A stretch of DNA of 64,000 bases from the NCBI RefSeq assembly GCF_902686445.1, contig NC_062220.1, forward strand, positions 113,074,643-113,138,642, read 5' to 3'. This stretch comes from Sciurus carolinensis (Eukaryota > Chordata > Mammalia > Rodentia > Sciuridae). Positions 12,360 to 25,849 of the stretch are shown here, in pieces; the stretch's first letter is position 1; every line of letters starts with the position of its first letter. The notes beneath the pieces are model-generated. The model had not been told where the DNA came from. It saw only the letters and a list, made by a program, of their open reading frames with translations, and did not search any database. The position numbers and the translations under genes were made by a program.

Positions 12360-14230
12360 TAAAAATTTACATGGTATGATTCTTCAGATTAGTAAAAAAT
12401 GCATGAAATGAAGCACTACAGTGATTTTTATTTCCCTCCAATTTTTTTGTTTGAAAGATATCTCCCACTATTTTACTTTTTCTAGATCTTTATGTTGCGC
12501 AATATTCCAAACGCCAGATTCAAACCATTCATCCCACAGTTGGGATTTATCTGCCAGATGGTGTAAGTCAGGATTCATGGGCAACACCCATAAGGCACAC
12601 CCTAGGTCCTCTCTCAGTCGCAGGAAGAGAAGGGAGGGAGAGGGGAACAGGAAAAAACAATGGGCCTTCCTTGTAGGTTCAACTCCTGTCATTGTGAAGG
12701 TGGGATTCCAAACCAAAAAGGGAGGGCAGTTGAATATGCACAAGCCTTGGAGCAGGAGACCAGATGTCACCCTAGTGGCTCACACCCAACTCCAATGACT
12801 GAGAACAAGCCAGTGTCATCAACTGCTCAGAGATCTTGAATCAGAAATGCTCTGACCTCCCTGAATGAGCCTTTTTTCTAAGATTGCTCCATGTATGACA
12901 TCTATTTTGTAATGTACAACTTCTACACCCAAGATCTAGTCTGTTGCCCCTATGGATAAATAAAACTTTCAAAACACTATAGTGCAAAGGGATCAGCAGT
13001 AGGAACACTGGAAAAAATGCACAGAGAAAACCAAGACTTTTTGGGCAAGGCAGGGGGCCCAAGGTAGTCAGTCCCTTTGGCCTTTTTCCAGCCTCAACAG
13101 GTGTATGAGGATGCCCTCTGCTAGAATCTGCCTGACAGCTATAACGAAGTTAGAAGCAGACCCCAAATCTGTAGCAGGACGCCAAGGGAGAGGTGTATGC
13201 AAATGTTATAGGTTATGCTAGCTAAATGAGGTGAGTTATGAAAATAGCATGAAACACTGGGTTTTTTGGAATGTGCTTTAAGACACTCAGAAGCATACTA
13301 TAGGCAGCCCAGAGTGACCCAGTTTTATTAATGGAAAATGAGTTTAATTTAGCTTAGGTGAGCTCCTGTCCAGTTTAAGAAATGAAGTTTAGACAGCCGA
13401 AGAAATCAATTTATTTTGGCAGTGAAGAGCAATTGCAGGTCTCTGCCCCAAATTACAATTCATTTCACCAGAGTCTTCTGTGATAAACTGGGAAACCGGG
13501 TCTTTCTTCCATGTGGCACTTTAAATGGGTCTTCTTTATTCTCCATCACCACTACAGACAAGCAAACTTTCTTGGAATTTGATACTCAAGCTCGCCACAG
13601 TCAGGAAACAGGTTTTCCTGATGGCTACTGGCCCCAAAGGTCAGGGAACATCAGAACTCTAGTTGAAACCCCCTTCCTCCAGTAGCCCTGGCTGCTACTG
13701 TGGGAAGCCCAGCAGAGACAGTCCACAGGCTGAGTGAGAACTCAGGTAAAGAACTGAGTTAAAGAACAAGGGTCAATGGTGACAGAAATAGCATGGTGAA
13801 ATAAAGACTCCTGCTTCCAGTGTTGCCTGCTTTGGAATTTCTCTTTCAAGAGTTCCCTAAACTGACATGGCCACTACTTTGATAGACCAGCTCCACATCT
13901 TGGAAAATACCAAAAAAAGTAGAACTAATGTACTGGACTTTAGCCAGGATTTTTTTCTTTTGAAGTACTTTTGCATTTCTGAATTTATATTGTCTCCGGA
14001 TACGTGAATGTTAGGAATATACCATGTTACAAATTTTAAAACCCTTAGTGTGTATAGACGTGTGTATTTGAATTTACATATGTGGCTGTTCAATAAATGC
14101 ACTGAACTGTTATACACAGCACAACTGTTAGGCACTCTCAGACATGGCTATTGGTAAGGACATTTACAAAAATGTCATGAAAACTACTAACTCATTTCTC
14201 TTTAATTGCTTATGAGCTTTCTTCACAAAT
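12360..14230. other. Unassigned intronic sequence
   Basis: Intron 1 just upstream of exon 2. Overlapping open stretches on both strands near 12421-12798 show no domain. No repeat family could be assigned. Confidence 0.45.
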
Positions 14231-14234
14231 ACGA

Positions 14235-14745
14235 AACACCATATGCACAGGATTATTTATTGTGGTATTATTTCTAATGGCAAAGTCCTGGGAAATGAGG
14301 CACATGCCTATTCAGAGAAGGTTGAATAATAAATGACAGCTCACCCACAATTACACAATACTATGAAGCCCATCATGTACAACTAATTAGAACAAATAAA
14401 ATTAAAAATTTTTAAAAACAGAATGAAGGTCTCAGAGACCCCACAGGTATTTCCAAGATGCAGGGTTAAGTAAAATCGCAGTCCCCACAGGTATTTCCAG
14501 TATGCAAAAGTGTGCACCCCATGTGCTATCCACTATGAAAAAGGAAAATGGTATATTTGGCTTTTTACAGGAAAGAATATCAGGAAGTGAACAGTAAAAA
14601 CTAATGAAAAGGCTTACTCTGGGTGTCTAGGATGGGGTGGGGTGGAAAGAGGGATGAGAATAAGATTTCCCTGAAAATATATTTTATACAGTTTGACTTT
14701 TGGATTGAGTATTTTTCACATTAAAACAAAAAGTAAAGTCGAAAG
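14235..14745 (+). mobile_element. Old L1 3' fragment
   Basis: caggattatttattgtggta and aatggcaaagtcctgggaaa, ending with ggattgagtatttttcacat, resemble L1M 3' sequence. An internal 44-bp tandem duplication (14439 and 14483) is present. Confidence 0.55.
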
Positions 14746-14763
14746 AATTTTTTTAAAAAATCT

Positions 14764-14876
14764 CGGGCTGGAGGTGTTGATCAGTCAGTGGTGGAGTACA
14801 TGCTTAGCATGCAAAAAGTCCTGGGTTTGATCCCTAGCACCCCAAAATAAATACATAAAACAATAAAACCCACTCT
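14764..14876 (+). repeat. ID-type SINE
   Basis: gggctggaggtgttgatcag, gcttagcatgcaaaaagtcc and tgggtttgatccctagcacc, with an A-rich tail. Confidence 0.88.
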
Positions 14877-15217
14877 TCTGGGACTGAAAACACACACTAA
14901 GGCTATCATGACACAACTGCACATGTCACTTCTTGGCTAGAAGCAACCAAGCAGTTCAGACACAGTAACTTGAGTGCTCACAAGAAAATCATAAGGGTCA
15001 CATACTTTACTCTTGAGACCCTCCCTTGTGAAGGGTATCATTTCCATTCCATTCTTACTCATACCTCCCAAAACCTTCTGGCATTTTTGCTGGGATATTC
15101 TGTAACGTCACAGTGCCTACTTATTGGTCATTCTTGTTCACAGTTATTTGTGACTTTTTACCATTTCTTACCTAAGTACAAATCCCAGTTCATTTATAAA
15201 AGAAAATGGATGGCTAT

Positions 15218-15330
15218 CGGGCTAGAAATATGGCTCAGTGATAAAGTGTCTGCCTGGCATGCACAAGGCCCTGGGTTTGTTAGGATTCCCAACAACACAA
15301 AAAATAAAAAAAAAATAAATAAATAAATGA
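15218..15330 (+). repeat. ID-type SINE
   Basis: cgggctagaaatatggctca, ctgcctggcatgcacaaggc, ccctgggtttg, then (AAAT)n. The B box is disrupted by a short insertion. Confidence 0.85.
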
Positions 15331-15334
15331 AAGA

Positions 15335-18300
15335 AAATAGAGAGCTATATTTCCTAAAGCAGAAAACACCACTTCTACAGAGCTACCTAGCATTAAAATA
15401 CAGCGTACTTTTGTTGCTATTGAAAATAGTGTAAGGTTTTGAAATTTGCTAATATATAGGAAATCTTTTCACTGCTTTGGTCTGTGAACTTTTACAACAG
15501 CTTTCTTCTAAGGAGTGGTAAGATTGTAATTAGGTACATATATAATATCTCACTAAAGTTAATATGTGGCACTATTTTACTTGACAGCTGAATACCATGA
15601 AGACCACAAATTTATAAGGTTTCATTAATTAGTTGAAATTTCAATTAATTAATGAGGCTGGATAAAGTCTGGATTATTTGTATCATTGAACCTTTCCTTC
15701 AATACATGTTTGCTAACTGAATACTAGGTGTTGGTCAGCCTGCAGGAGGATGCAAGAGAACACAGCCATGTGGTTAGAACACACAGTAGTTTCCTTGGGG
15801 CAGGAGGTAGAGAGGAAAATTCCTACAGCAAACAACCCAGGGTTGAGGGCCAGCTACTGTCAACTTGAAGTCTACTAACAAGGACAGTTTCCCCTACCAG
15901 GTCCAAATCTAGGATAATTGCCAGTACGCAGGGCAAAACCAGGCAGTTGGAACTGTGGAGCTGTGGTCTAAAGGGAAGTTTGTGAAGGATGAGAAAGGGG
16001 GATTTTCAGAGCACTCCCAAACACTAGTGGGCTCTCAGAGATGGGTTCCAGTGGCAAACAGTGGAGGTGGACAAGGGAAACTCAAAAAGAAGGCACTGTG
16101 TTCAGTTTTACTGCAAGAAGCACCCAGGTGGAGGAGCAAAGAAGAAGACACAAAGGAAAAATGAACCAAAGAACTGGACAAATTAGGTTCTGGTTCTCAC
16201 TGCCATTTACTAACCACATTGCCTTATTTCTAAAAGAGAATACACTTTTCCCTGCTTAATCCCTCAAATTCCTTTATGAAGAAAATGAAATTAAATCTAT
16301 CAGATTGGGAACTTCTAGTTCAATGAATGCCACACTAGATAGCATCTCTGTCCTTAAATGTGTATCTTGAAGCAAGCTTTCTTAATTCTCTCGGCTAAAT
16401 GATAATGATTCCAAGGCTTGTTTTATTACAATCAATTATCCTTTAAGCGAAAAGCAATGTTTCCAAAATTCTTGAGGACAAAGGTTCTAAATATGGAATA
16501 CCTTATATTTATGCAAGATTTGGCTTTCCAAAATCTCTTTAAAAAGGAAAAGTCCCTCTAAAAAAACAAGTCAGTTTTAGGAGTTCTTACCTATTCCTAA
16601 ATTCTACCTGTTTTTCAAGATACTACCCTGGTTTCCTAAGGACTGATCATCTACCAAAACAGAATGTACATCTGTAACATTTGTTAGGAGAGGCCAGCTG
16701 CTTTCTTGCATCCTCAGTAGTCAGGACACTGTATTAGATTCTGGGGAAGCAACAGGCCTTCCATGAACTCATGATGTAATATTTATTTCATATGCATACC
16801 AGAAACAATAAGCCATCTATTTCTTTAAGAGATCATGAAGAGTAGTAACATACTATTAACAAAGTATCCAGGATCCTGAGGAGATGCTATTGTCAGGAAC
16901 ATCTCAACTGAGGGAATCTATGATTTCAGTTGGAAAGGTCTGTAATACAATTGTGCTCAGAAAAAAAAAAATGTGGTAGTCTGATTCAAGGAGCAGGATA
17001 CCTACAGATGTAGTTAAGCCATCCTAAAAATAGTTATCCATATTTAGTCAGGATTCAAATAAGACCAGAGGAACAAATCCTTGCTAATCTCCAAGAGTAA
17101 TCCTCCATATTGACATAAACTCTTCCACATCTACCTGTACAGAATATGGGAGGCCCCAAAACACAATTTCCTAATTAAATGGTACATACATTCCCAAATT
17201 AAAGAAATAGTTGTACCACACTAAAACATGGTTGAATTTGTAAGAACTGAAGCTTGTGACTTTGGGACACCCAGAAGTATACAGCAGGGTCTAAGAGAAT
17301 CAAATCAATGTGGATTCTAACTTTTCTCCTTTTGTTCAATGTAGAAGTTGAGGTAGGATCTTCAGATGAGTTACAGACAAACTAGCAACCAGTGGTTCAC
17401 TAATAGAACTAGGCACCCTGACACCTGGAAAGAATGGGTCTTTATTTTACATATCAAGTTCAAACAGTCCTGAACCAGTAAGTTCATGATTTGCTTTGAA
17501 ATGATGGGGACAGCCCAGGAGGATAGCCCCAGGATTCTGTCTTTGTCAAAGGCAAGAGGCCCCCCGCTAAGCCACAATGCTGCTTTCACATTCATCAAAA
17601 GCTGAACTTGACACACGCAATGAGATCCCGGCTGCTCTCAGTTCCAGCCCAATTAGAGTGGGCACTTTACACTCTGTAGAGACTGACAACAAAGGGAGCC
17701 TCTAGGATGTTGTCGATCTGGTGCTCAGGACCTGAGACAGAGGCAGAGGGCAGCTGTGAGAGGCCCATTCAAGTCGGGACAGGAAATTATACAGAGATGA
17801 CATACCCCTTGAGAGTAATTATCGAAAGGTCTCTGAATTTCAATTAATAAATAGGAATGATCATACACTAAATTCCCATGCTGGAATTTTCATAGATTCC
17901 CTATGTGCTAATTACTTAATCCCTGGGTTTATGGAAAAAAAAAAAAAAAACCACCTTCTTGATTTTTTACAGATAAGAGTATGAGGCTTCTCTCAAGCAT
18001 CATTTATTAAAAGGAAAGAACACAGTGAAACTCTTAACATCTTCCACTTATAGAAGAAACCACATCAGCAATTCATACACTGCCACAAGTAATGATCAGA
18101 GTTCTAGCACTGCCTACTCTTGAAGATTCTGCAGAAAATTTTGAGTGTAAGACATAAATAAGCCCCAGCCACATATCCCTGGGAAAATTCTGTGAACTCT
18201 CATGACTTACTCTGAATAAATTTTCTTTGATTTTTCTGCTTTAGTTTTTAACTGAAGATATGTATGGGAGCAGGTTTCTTCAAGGTCCCTAACTCAAGCA

Positions 18301-18540
18301 GCTAAAAATCTTCATTCCCTATAGATAAGAATTAATCAATAACCAAAATTAAAAGGTAAATAACAGAAGAAAATATCAAAATATAATAAGCTTAACACCT
18401 TTAAACAATTCAGAAAGAACTTGTACAATTCCTTATGAAAAAGACAAAAATTCCAGGAAAAAATAAAGTATAATAGATACTAGAAATTTTCAAAGAAGAA
18501 ACATAATAAGTCCAATAAATCTATTTTAAGAGACAGTACT
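15335..18540. other. Unassigned intronic sequence with weak MIR/L2 traces
   Basis: About 3.2 kb. Faint MIR-like text occurs near 16180-16260 ('ccatttactaaccacattgc'), and an A18 run at 17934-17951. No gene was recognised. Confidence 0.4.
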
Positions 18541-18544
18541 CATT

Positions 18545-19215
18545 AATAATCAAATAAATGTAAATCATAATGGTGTGGTTTTTATCTATCAACTTGATAG
18601 ATAAAAGAAAACAACCCTGAGCATCCACTGTTGATGAGGGTGTGAGGCAAAAGCCATGTCACATAATACTACTGAGAAAATAAATGTAATGTCTCAGAAG
18701 GATAATTTTTCAACATGTATTAAAAAATCCAAAAATATATATAATTTCAGTGAGGTTATAATATTTACCCATGGAAACAGTATTAATGATTGAATAAGCA
18801 TTGATAAAAAATTAAAACTAGAAATAGCCAAAATAAAAATTTGAAATTTACATTTTTAAGATATAAATTTCAAATTACACTTCCATTATAATTTTGGTTA
18901 ACAAAATTACTTTACATTCAAAAGACCTATTAGTCAGCATTTCAAATTGTAGAGAAATATATACTAATATGGAAATATACTGCTTAAAAAGGCCAAAAAA
19001 ATAGTAATCTAGAATTATGGATTTTTGTTAGGCATCATAGGAGGAAGAAAGTACAACAGAAAGATAAGCACCAAAATACTAACAGTTAATTATCTTTTAG
19101 GTGATGGTAGAGATGATTTCTTTCCATTGTACATTTTAAAAGTCTTCAAATTTTCTGTATAGAACTCATAACATTTTGTTTGTAACTCTCAAATAAATTT
19201 TACTTTAAAAAGCAG
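18545..19215 (+). mobile_element. Old L1 3' fragment
   Basis: gttgatgagggtgtgaggca...gataatttttcaacatgtat, ending with gtgatggtagagatgatttc and ttcaaattttctgtatagaa, is consistent with the end of an L1M element. Confidence 0.6.
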
Positions 19216-19432
19216 ACCACTTAGTACCCAAGAAGGAAATAGAAAGTGGATATGAAGAGATATTTAACATACAGAAATATGTTAGTTAACAACAAAAAGA
19301 AAACGATTCAACTAGCAATTAAATAAAAACTAACAGAGGAGTGAAACTTATGAAATATAATAGACAAGAGTATTGAAACAAATATTCATGTGGGCAGCAA
19401 TTAAAATTGTCCTTATAAATATTTAACATCTA

Positions 19433-19636
19433 GCCAGGCACAGCAGCACATGACTGTAATTCCAATGGCTCAGGAGGCTGAGGCAAGAGGATCACAAGTT
19501 TAAAGCCAGCCTCAGCAACATGGAAGGCCCTAAGTAACTTAGCGAGACTCTGCCTCAAAAAGGGCTGAGGATGTGGCTTAGTGGTTAAGCACCCCGGGTT
19601 CAACCCCTAGTACTAAATAAATAAATAAATAAAGTT
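19433..19636 (+). repeat. Composite B1-ID SINE
   Basis: gccaggcacagcagcacatg, ggctcaggaggctgaggcaa and gtttaaagccagcctcagca (7SL part), then gggctgaggatgtggcttag and gggttcaacccctagtac (ID part), then (AAAT)n. Confidence 0.93.
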
Positions 19637-19686
19637 TAACATCTGGAAAGTGTTCATTTCTTTAATTAATTTAAAATGCATTGCAT

Positions 19687-19900
19687 AGCCAGGTGCAATG
19701 GTGCACTCCTATAATTCCAGCAACTTGGAAGGCTGAGGCAGGAGGATCATGAGTTCAAAGCTAGTCTCAGCAACTTAGCGAGACCTTGTCTCAAAAAAAA
19801 AAAAATATATATATATATAAATATTAAAAATGGCTGGGGATGTGGCTCAGTGGTTCAGCACTCCTGGGATTAATACCTGATCACCCCAAAAAATTGCATA
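19687..19900 (+). repeat. Composite B1-ID SINE
   Basis: gccaggtgcaatggtgcact...gcgagaccttgtctcaaaa, an A/(AT)n linker, then ggctggggatgtggctcagt and the ID B box. Same orientation as its neighbour 50 bp away. Confidence 0.93.
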
Positions 19901-20347
19901 TATTTAATTTCATTGATGCAATAATAAATATATAAATATATATATATATATTCATAGGAGAAAAAATATAACAGCTTAAGCCAAATTTATACAGTTATTT
20001 TAGATAGGGTAATTTCTTTAAGATTACCTTAAAAATATCTCTCAGTTTAAGATTTAAATTCTTCTAACAATAGCTATAAATTTTTGTGGCCAAAGCAAGG
20101 GAACTATAAGAGTCTTAATGCAAAAGATGAGTTTTACTGAACAACTACAAACATACTTAGGCATTCAGAAGTATTACTCACGCCCATGTAGCATAATAGG
20201 TCTGAAAACCTATTATGCCATTTTTTAAAACAATTATCCATTTAAAAGCATAATTCATGAGACAGGTGACTCAAGTTCCAGCTTAGTTTGCTAAGGCTTC
20301 ATTTATATACCATAAAAACCATTCATTTTCTAAGTGGATGCTGATAC

Positions 20348-20580
20348 GTAACAGGGGTGGGGGTGGGGGTAAGGGAAGAATGGAGGAAAGTTGGACTGTG
20401 TAGAGGGAAATGAGGGGAGGGGTAGGGGTGGGGAAGGAAAGATGGTGAGAAGAGACAAACATCATCACCCTTTGTACATGTATGATTACACGAATGGTGT
20501 GACTCTATATCGTAAAAAGTAAAATAAAATAAAATTTAAAAACTAAAATACAAAAAAAATAATACCAAAAAAAAGTCATT
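20348..20580 (+). mobile_element. Squirrel L1 3' UTR end
   Basis: G-rich ggggtgggggtgggggtaag...gaggggaggggtaggggtgg, then gtacatgtatgattacacga and an A-rich tail. Purine-rich 3' UTR of a relatively recent rodent L1. Confidence 0.75.
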
Positions 20581-20581
20581 C

Positions 20582-21075
20582 ATTTTCAATGTATAGTTTG
20601 GTGAACTTTTTGAAATGTATATAGTTGTACCTACATCACCCCAATTCAATATTTCTTTCTCCCTAGATACTTCCCTCATGTAATTCTGTAGTCAACTCCA
20701 GCTGCTATTCCAACCCAACGTAATACTTTCCTGCTTTCCATCTTTATAGCTGTGCCTTTTCTACAAGGTTCAATTAAATAAAATTATACAAGTTATATAG
20801 TCCTTTATGTCTGGATTCAGTCCATCTATACTATACTACTGCACATATCAGCACTTTCTTCTTTGCTAGTGCTGAACAGTATTCCATTGTATAGTAATAT
20901 TACATTTTTATTTATCCACTCACCCGTTGATAAGACATCTGGGTTGTTTCTGTGTTTTCATTATTGTGAATAATCCTGCTACAAACATTGCATGCATGTC
21001 CCTGTATGGGACAAGTATCTTGATTACTTGGGTAGGTACCTAGGAGTGAAACTACCAGCCCTTACAGTAATTCCT
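20582..21075 (-). mobile_element. L1 3' region, inverted
   Basis: aacagtattccattgtatag...tttatccactcacccgttga, tctgggttgtttctgtgttt, attgtgaataatcctgctac and taggagtgaaac are the complement of the L1 ORF2/3' UTR junction region. Confidence 0.8.
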
Positions 21076-21107
21076 TACATATCTTTTCTTTTCTTCTTTC
21101 TTTAAAA

Positions 21108-21262
21108 AAACAACAAAAAAAAAAAAAAAAAAAAAAAAACAGGGTTTCACTCTGTTGCCCAGGTTGGCCGCCAGCTCCTGTGTTCAAGTAATCTTTCTGC
21201 CTTAGCCTTCAAGAGTAGCTGAGACCACAAGCATGCACCACTGCACCTGGCTTCCACATATA
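21108..21262 (-). repeat. B1/7SL SINE monomer, inverted
   Basis: A long poly-A run (21108-21139) precedes cagggtttcactctgttgcc, caggttggcc, ctgccttagcc, tgcaccactgcacctggct, the reverse complement of a 7SL-derived SINE. The run continues into aaacagg, so on this strand the tail appears to be of the opposite polarity. Confidence 0.75.
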
Positions 21263-21264
21263 AC

Positions 21265-22730
21265 TGGAATTTTTTGTTGTTGTTTTGTTTTTTATTATTT
21301 TGTTTTGTTAGGTGGCACATCCATTTACAAATGGTCAAACAAAGCTCTCCCAGATGTGAATTAACTTAAAAGAGCACAGGAAACAAGCGGAAAGTTGCAA
21401 TTTCACTTAAGGTCTGCCGGTCTACCATGTCTTCATATTTTCTCTGATGGTGTATAGATGTTACAGTTTCCTGTGTCATCAAAATCCATAATCCTGTCTT
21501 TAGGAGGGATTCTCTTGCACAGGGAACTGGCCCAAGATTTATTTTAGGCATTGTTTTACTATCTAAAAGAAAATTAGAACAAAACTGAATTCATATGAAA
21601 GACCCTAAACCTATATCCCCAAAATGAGGTTTTATGACTTACTAACACTTTCATGATTCCTCACCTCAGAGCAAAATAAGGCACAAAACTCCTTATCAGT
21701 TTTGTTAAGGAGATTTGTGCCTCTGTGCTTAAAATGGCTAACCTATCACAAATAAATCATAAAGGAAAGAAGCCCAAAGTTCATCCGGGGGATGACCCAT
21801 GAAGAAATTATCTTGAGTTCAGAAGAGTTTTTAGCTGCTAAAAATACTTAGAGGTACAACTTTGGGACACAGAACAATATGAAATGAATGTATGGGCTTC
21901 AGCCAAAAAGGTTTATGTGACAAATTTTCCAAATGCCACAAAACATCTTTCATTCAAAAACTGATGACTGGGAGATTTAATTAGAATGGTCTGAAATCAG
22001 TGATAACAGATAGAAATAACAGTGCAACCGTTATTTGCTGGCAACAAATGAATATAATCAATCTTAATTATGGGCCCTATTCCAACAAAAGCACTGAACT
22101 GAGACCAAACTTTTGGATGCTCTCCCTACGGGCTTAATCCAGACAACCCACCCTTTCTAATGTAATTGCACAAAACGCAAGGGCTGTGGTATAGAAAAAA
22201 GTCTGCAGATCAACTCTACAACCACCTGATCTGCAACTTGGGCATCTGCTTCGAATGATATCATAGGAAGTGACTGAGAACAGTGAAAGGTTGGTTGTTT
22301 CCAATGACTGTGCCCCAGAATGGGATGACTGAAGTACATACTCTTCTCCAGTCGGCCCTAAATCTTTGCTAGTAAATCCAAAACTTAATCATCAGATGAA
22401 GGAATAATATCAACTTTTCACCATTTTTGGACAGAGATGCCTAGAAAAATTAAGTACTATAGGTCTAAGAACAAAATGTCAAGAAAAGTGGCTAAGAATT
22501 TTCTAACAGGCTGTGTACCTCCCTCCCATTTGAATTACATTTCAGAAGGAATGCATGTTAGATTCTTCGATGACATAAATTCCTGAATGTCTACATTCTC
22601 ACTTAAAGAAGTACTAGACATTGAAACAAGTTGAGATGTGACAAAAACACACCTTCAGGCTGAATCAATGTTGGGTCACCCACAGTTAAAGGCAATACAA
22701 ATTACTAAAATAAGTATGTCACACTCCTGG
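21265..22730. other. Unassigned intronic sequence
   Basis: No gene or confident repeat recognised. Confidence 0.4.
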
Positions 22731-22872
22731 CCCAACACCTGCTTCTGTGCCTTGGTCAGATCACCAGATGCCATCTAGCTGGCTTCTTCTATAAAAAGGA
22801 GAGAATGTATTCCCATCTTGCCTTGAGGTTTAAATGAAATAAGGCATACGAAGTGCCCTGCACATGTATAAC
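22730..22872 (+). repeat. MIR SINE
   Basis: ctgtgccttggtcagatcac, tataaaaaggagagaatg and gaggtttaaatgaaataagg are MIR-like. Confidence 0.65.
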
Positions 22873-23279
22873 TACTGCATGCATCTCCTGGCAAGCTGTC
22901 CTATCCAGTACTGGGAGGGCTTAGTCTTGAGAACCATAATCACATAAAACTCAACCAAAAATGCAGTTAAAATTCACTAGTGTCTTTATGGATAGTGGGA
23001 ACATAGAATCTATGAATTCAACCATAGTGAATTAGAACAAACTAAAAGTTTAGAACTAGACCTGGTTTGACAGGACCCCTTGAGTCAGGCCTCTGGCCTG
23101 GGACTCCAATAATATTATCTGTACTAATAAAGTTAAAAAGCTATTTCCAAGGGTCTAAGAGACTTTCTGTTTCTTCTTTTGAACTGATTTAATTTTAAAT
23201 GTTAAGGGGCTAAGTTTTCACAGACAAATCTTGGGGGGAAACAGAGAAGCCGTTCTGTGTTGGCCTGATACAATATTAT

Positions 23280-23585
23280 TAGAACGTGTACACACCTCTC
23301 TCTTATCTGGGGGGATTAGACTCCCAGTGCATGTTTGAAACCATAGCTACATATACTATGATGGTCCTATACATACTTATCTATGATAAATTTTAATTTA
23401 TAAATTAGGCACAATAACAATAATAAAATAGAATATGACTGTAATTGTAATGAGAGTTATATGTAGTTTCTCTTTTGCTGTCTCAAAATACCTTATTGTA
23501 CTTTCCTGTACTTTAAGGCTGTGGTTGACCACATGTAACTGAACCGTGGAAGTGAAACTGAGGATAACAGGATGGCTGTACTCAG
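23280..23585 (+). mobile_element. Tigger-type DNA transposon remnant
   Basis: ctacatatactatgatggtc, ctatgataaattttaattta, taaattaggcacaataacaa and the far end gtggttgaccacatgtaact, gaaccgtggaagtgaaact follow a Tigger consensus with the interior deleted. Confidence 0.8.
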
Positions 23586-23589
23586 AAGT

Positions 23590-24770
23590 TGTACATGTAT
23601 AAGCTAAAATTTTGAGGCTGAGAACATTAAGTGCCAGTTCTGTCTCACTCCTGAACACCACTGACTTGATCATTTTCTGTTTAACACCAACTCACAAGAG
23701 TGATTTCTAAAGCTGGTTCAATCAACTACCTCCAGGACAGACAGGGAGACTGGAGGCTTATTTCTGTGTCTTATTCAGAGGGTGGGAGAGAGCCCACACG
23801 GTGCTCCCATAAGGCAGCACCCAAAGGGACCAGGCAGGATACAAATTCCCTCTCAGGAAGGTCACCACTGTCTACCCCTCAGGTAGCTTCAACCTAGGGA
23901 AGCTCCCATCTAGGATATCCACAGAGCTGTTGCTTACAATTTATAATTTCCTGATTTATAATTCCCTGTACCACAAAAGAAAACTCCCTCTCGAGTCAAC
24001 TGTAGGTATCAGGATTATTGATCATGTGTTGTCTACCTTTTGCTTCTAGTCACCAAAGAGGAAGTGGTAGCATTGTGAGGTAAGATACTAGGAAAGCTTC
24101 CAGACCAGTCTGAGGCCTGGAAATTCCCAACTCTCAGCTTCTGCAGAGGGTAGGGACACTACTGAGTCAAAGAAACCCTCTTATTATCCACCCAAGAAAA
24201 TTCCCCAAAAGGGAAAATGGAAAAGAGGAATAAACAAAAACAGGAACATATTTGCCATGTGGACATATCAAAGGGTGCTCATTTTTAGTCCTAAATCCTA
24301 CCTGGCCCTCCCTTCTCAGTCATCAATGTGGTGTTATGCAAATTAATTCAAACACCTTAGACCACAATCATCTACAAACTGTTTTAAAATCACACACCTG
24401 AATTTAACACTGCTGGGTCAGGTGCCTCAATCCCCTCCCAGAGTTCCTAGGACACAAGGCCATACCCCAACCTGGGCCCAATCTGGGCCCGTGTGTCCAC
24501 CTCAAATGCCTCTCTCAGGACAAGCACCTCCTGACCCATCTCTGTCTCTGCAAATTCCTAGACTATTTCCTGGGACCTCAATATACCAGTGCATCCCCAT
24601 TCCAAACCCATGGCACCCTACCTCAATACCACCTAACTGCTATTCAACTGAAATATGAATCAGTTCCTAAACATGAATCTACCAAAGGACCTTGATGCCC
24701 ACCCTCCTTCCCCTAGAGAGCCAGACACTCCCACTCTAAGTACTATATTCCTTTGAGAGCTTCACACAAT
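23590..24770. other. Unassigned intronic sequence
   Basis: Contains a C-rich, proline-coding open stretch (24422-24658, plus) with no recognised family. Judged non-coding. Confidence 0.4.
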
Positions 24771-24774
24771 TACA

Positions 24775-25175
24775 ATGATTTCTACAGTTTGGTGATATGA
24801 GAGGTGGTGGAACTTTTAAGAGCTGGGAGGTAATTAATTAAGTTACTGAATCATCACCCTTGAAAGAGATGGATATAGTTCTTACAAGACCTGGTTAGTT
24901 CATGAGAAGACAGGCTGTCATAAAAAGAGCAAGTGTGAACCCTGAAACCCTCTTGCTTCCGGTCTCACTCTGTGGTCCCTTCTGCATATAGCTATGTTGC
25001 TTTCTGCTCCTCCTCCATGCTGTGAAACAGCCTGGGAGGCTCTTAGAAGCTAAACAGCCTGATTGATTTTGAACTTTCAGCCCCCAAAACCATGAGCTAA
25101 AAAAACTCTTTTCTTCACAAAGTACCCAGTCTCGGGTACTTTGCTACAATAAAAGAAAATGTATTAACACCAGCA
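24775..25175 (+). mobile_element. ERVL-MaLR LTR
   Basis: gaggtggtggaacttttaag, gtctcactctgtggtccctt, tttgaactttcagcccccaa, aaccatgagctaaaaaaact and gtactttgctacaataaaag follow the 3' half of MaLR LTRs. Confidence 0.75.
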
Positions 25176-25482
25176 TTAATTTCTACTCACTTCCCCTCAT
25201 TCTCATAAACCAGAAATCAAGGACATACCATATGTTTACAAAATTAAAGGAAATATATACCCAAAACATGCTGGACACATGATCTGAGAAACTTTCTTTA
25301 CCCACCTCTGACTTACAGTTACATTCAACATATTTCATGGGTTCAGCTCATGATTATTTCTAATTAACACTATATTGAGTTCTGATTGGTTTCCTCTGAC
25401 CCTCCTCATTTTTTCCTTCTTTCTTTTTTAAAATATTTTTTGTACACAATATATTTTATACACAATATCTTATTTACTTATT

Positions 25483-25567
25483 TATTTCTTTAATGTGGTG
25501 TTGAGGACTGAACTCAGTGTCTCACACATGAGAGGCAAGCACTCTATAACTGAGCTACAACCCCAGC
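25483..25567 (-). repeat. ID-type SINE, inverted
   Basis: gtggtgttgaggactgaact, ggcaagcactctataactga and gctacaaccccagcc are the complement of the ID body. Confidence 0.88.
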
Positions 25568-25849
25568 CTTCCTTCTTTCTTTTTCTCCCACTGGTGTGTG
25601 CATTGGTGGGTAGGGAGGTGAATGAAAAATATCATAGGAAGGAAGATGACAGAATTCAGATCTAAAAGCAAAACAACTCTTTTAAGTGTTGTTAAGAAGC
25701 AATGGCCTTTTCTGCCTTGAACAAACTCATTTCTGGAATAATATCAAGCAAACTTTTTATGACTGTCTCCCATCTCTGTCAGCTACCTTTGTGTTATTCT
25801 TGTTAAAATATGTATTGGAAATTGTTTCATGAGGCTTTTTTTTTTTAAT

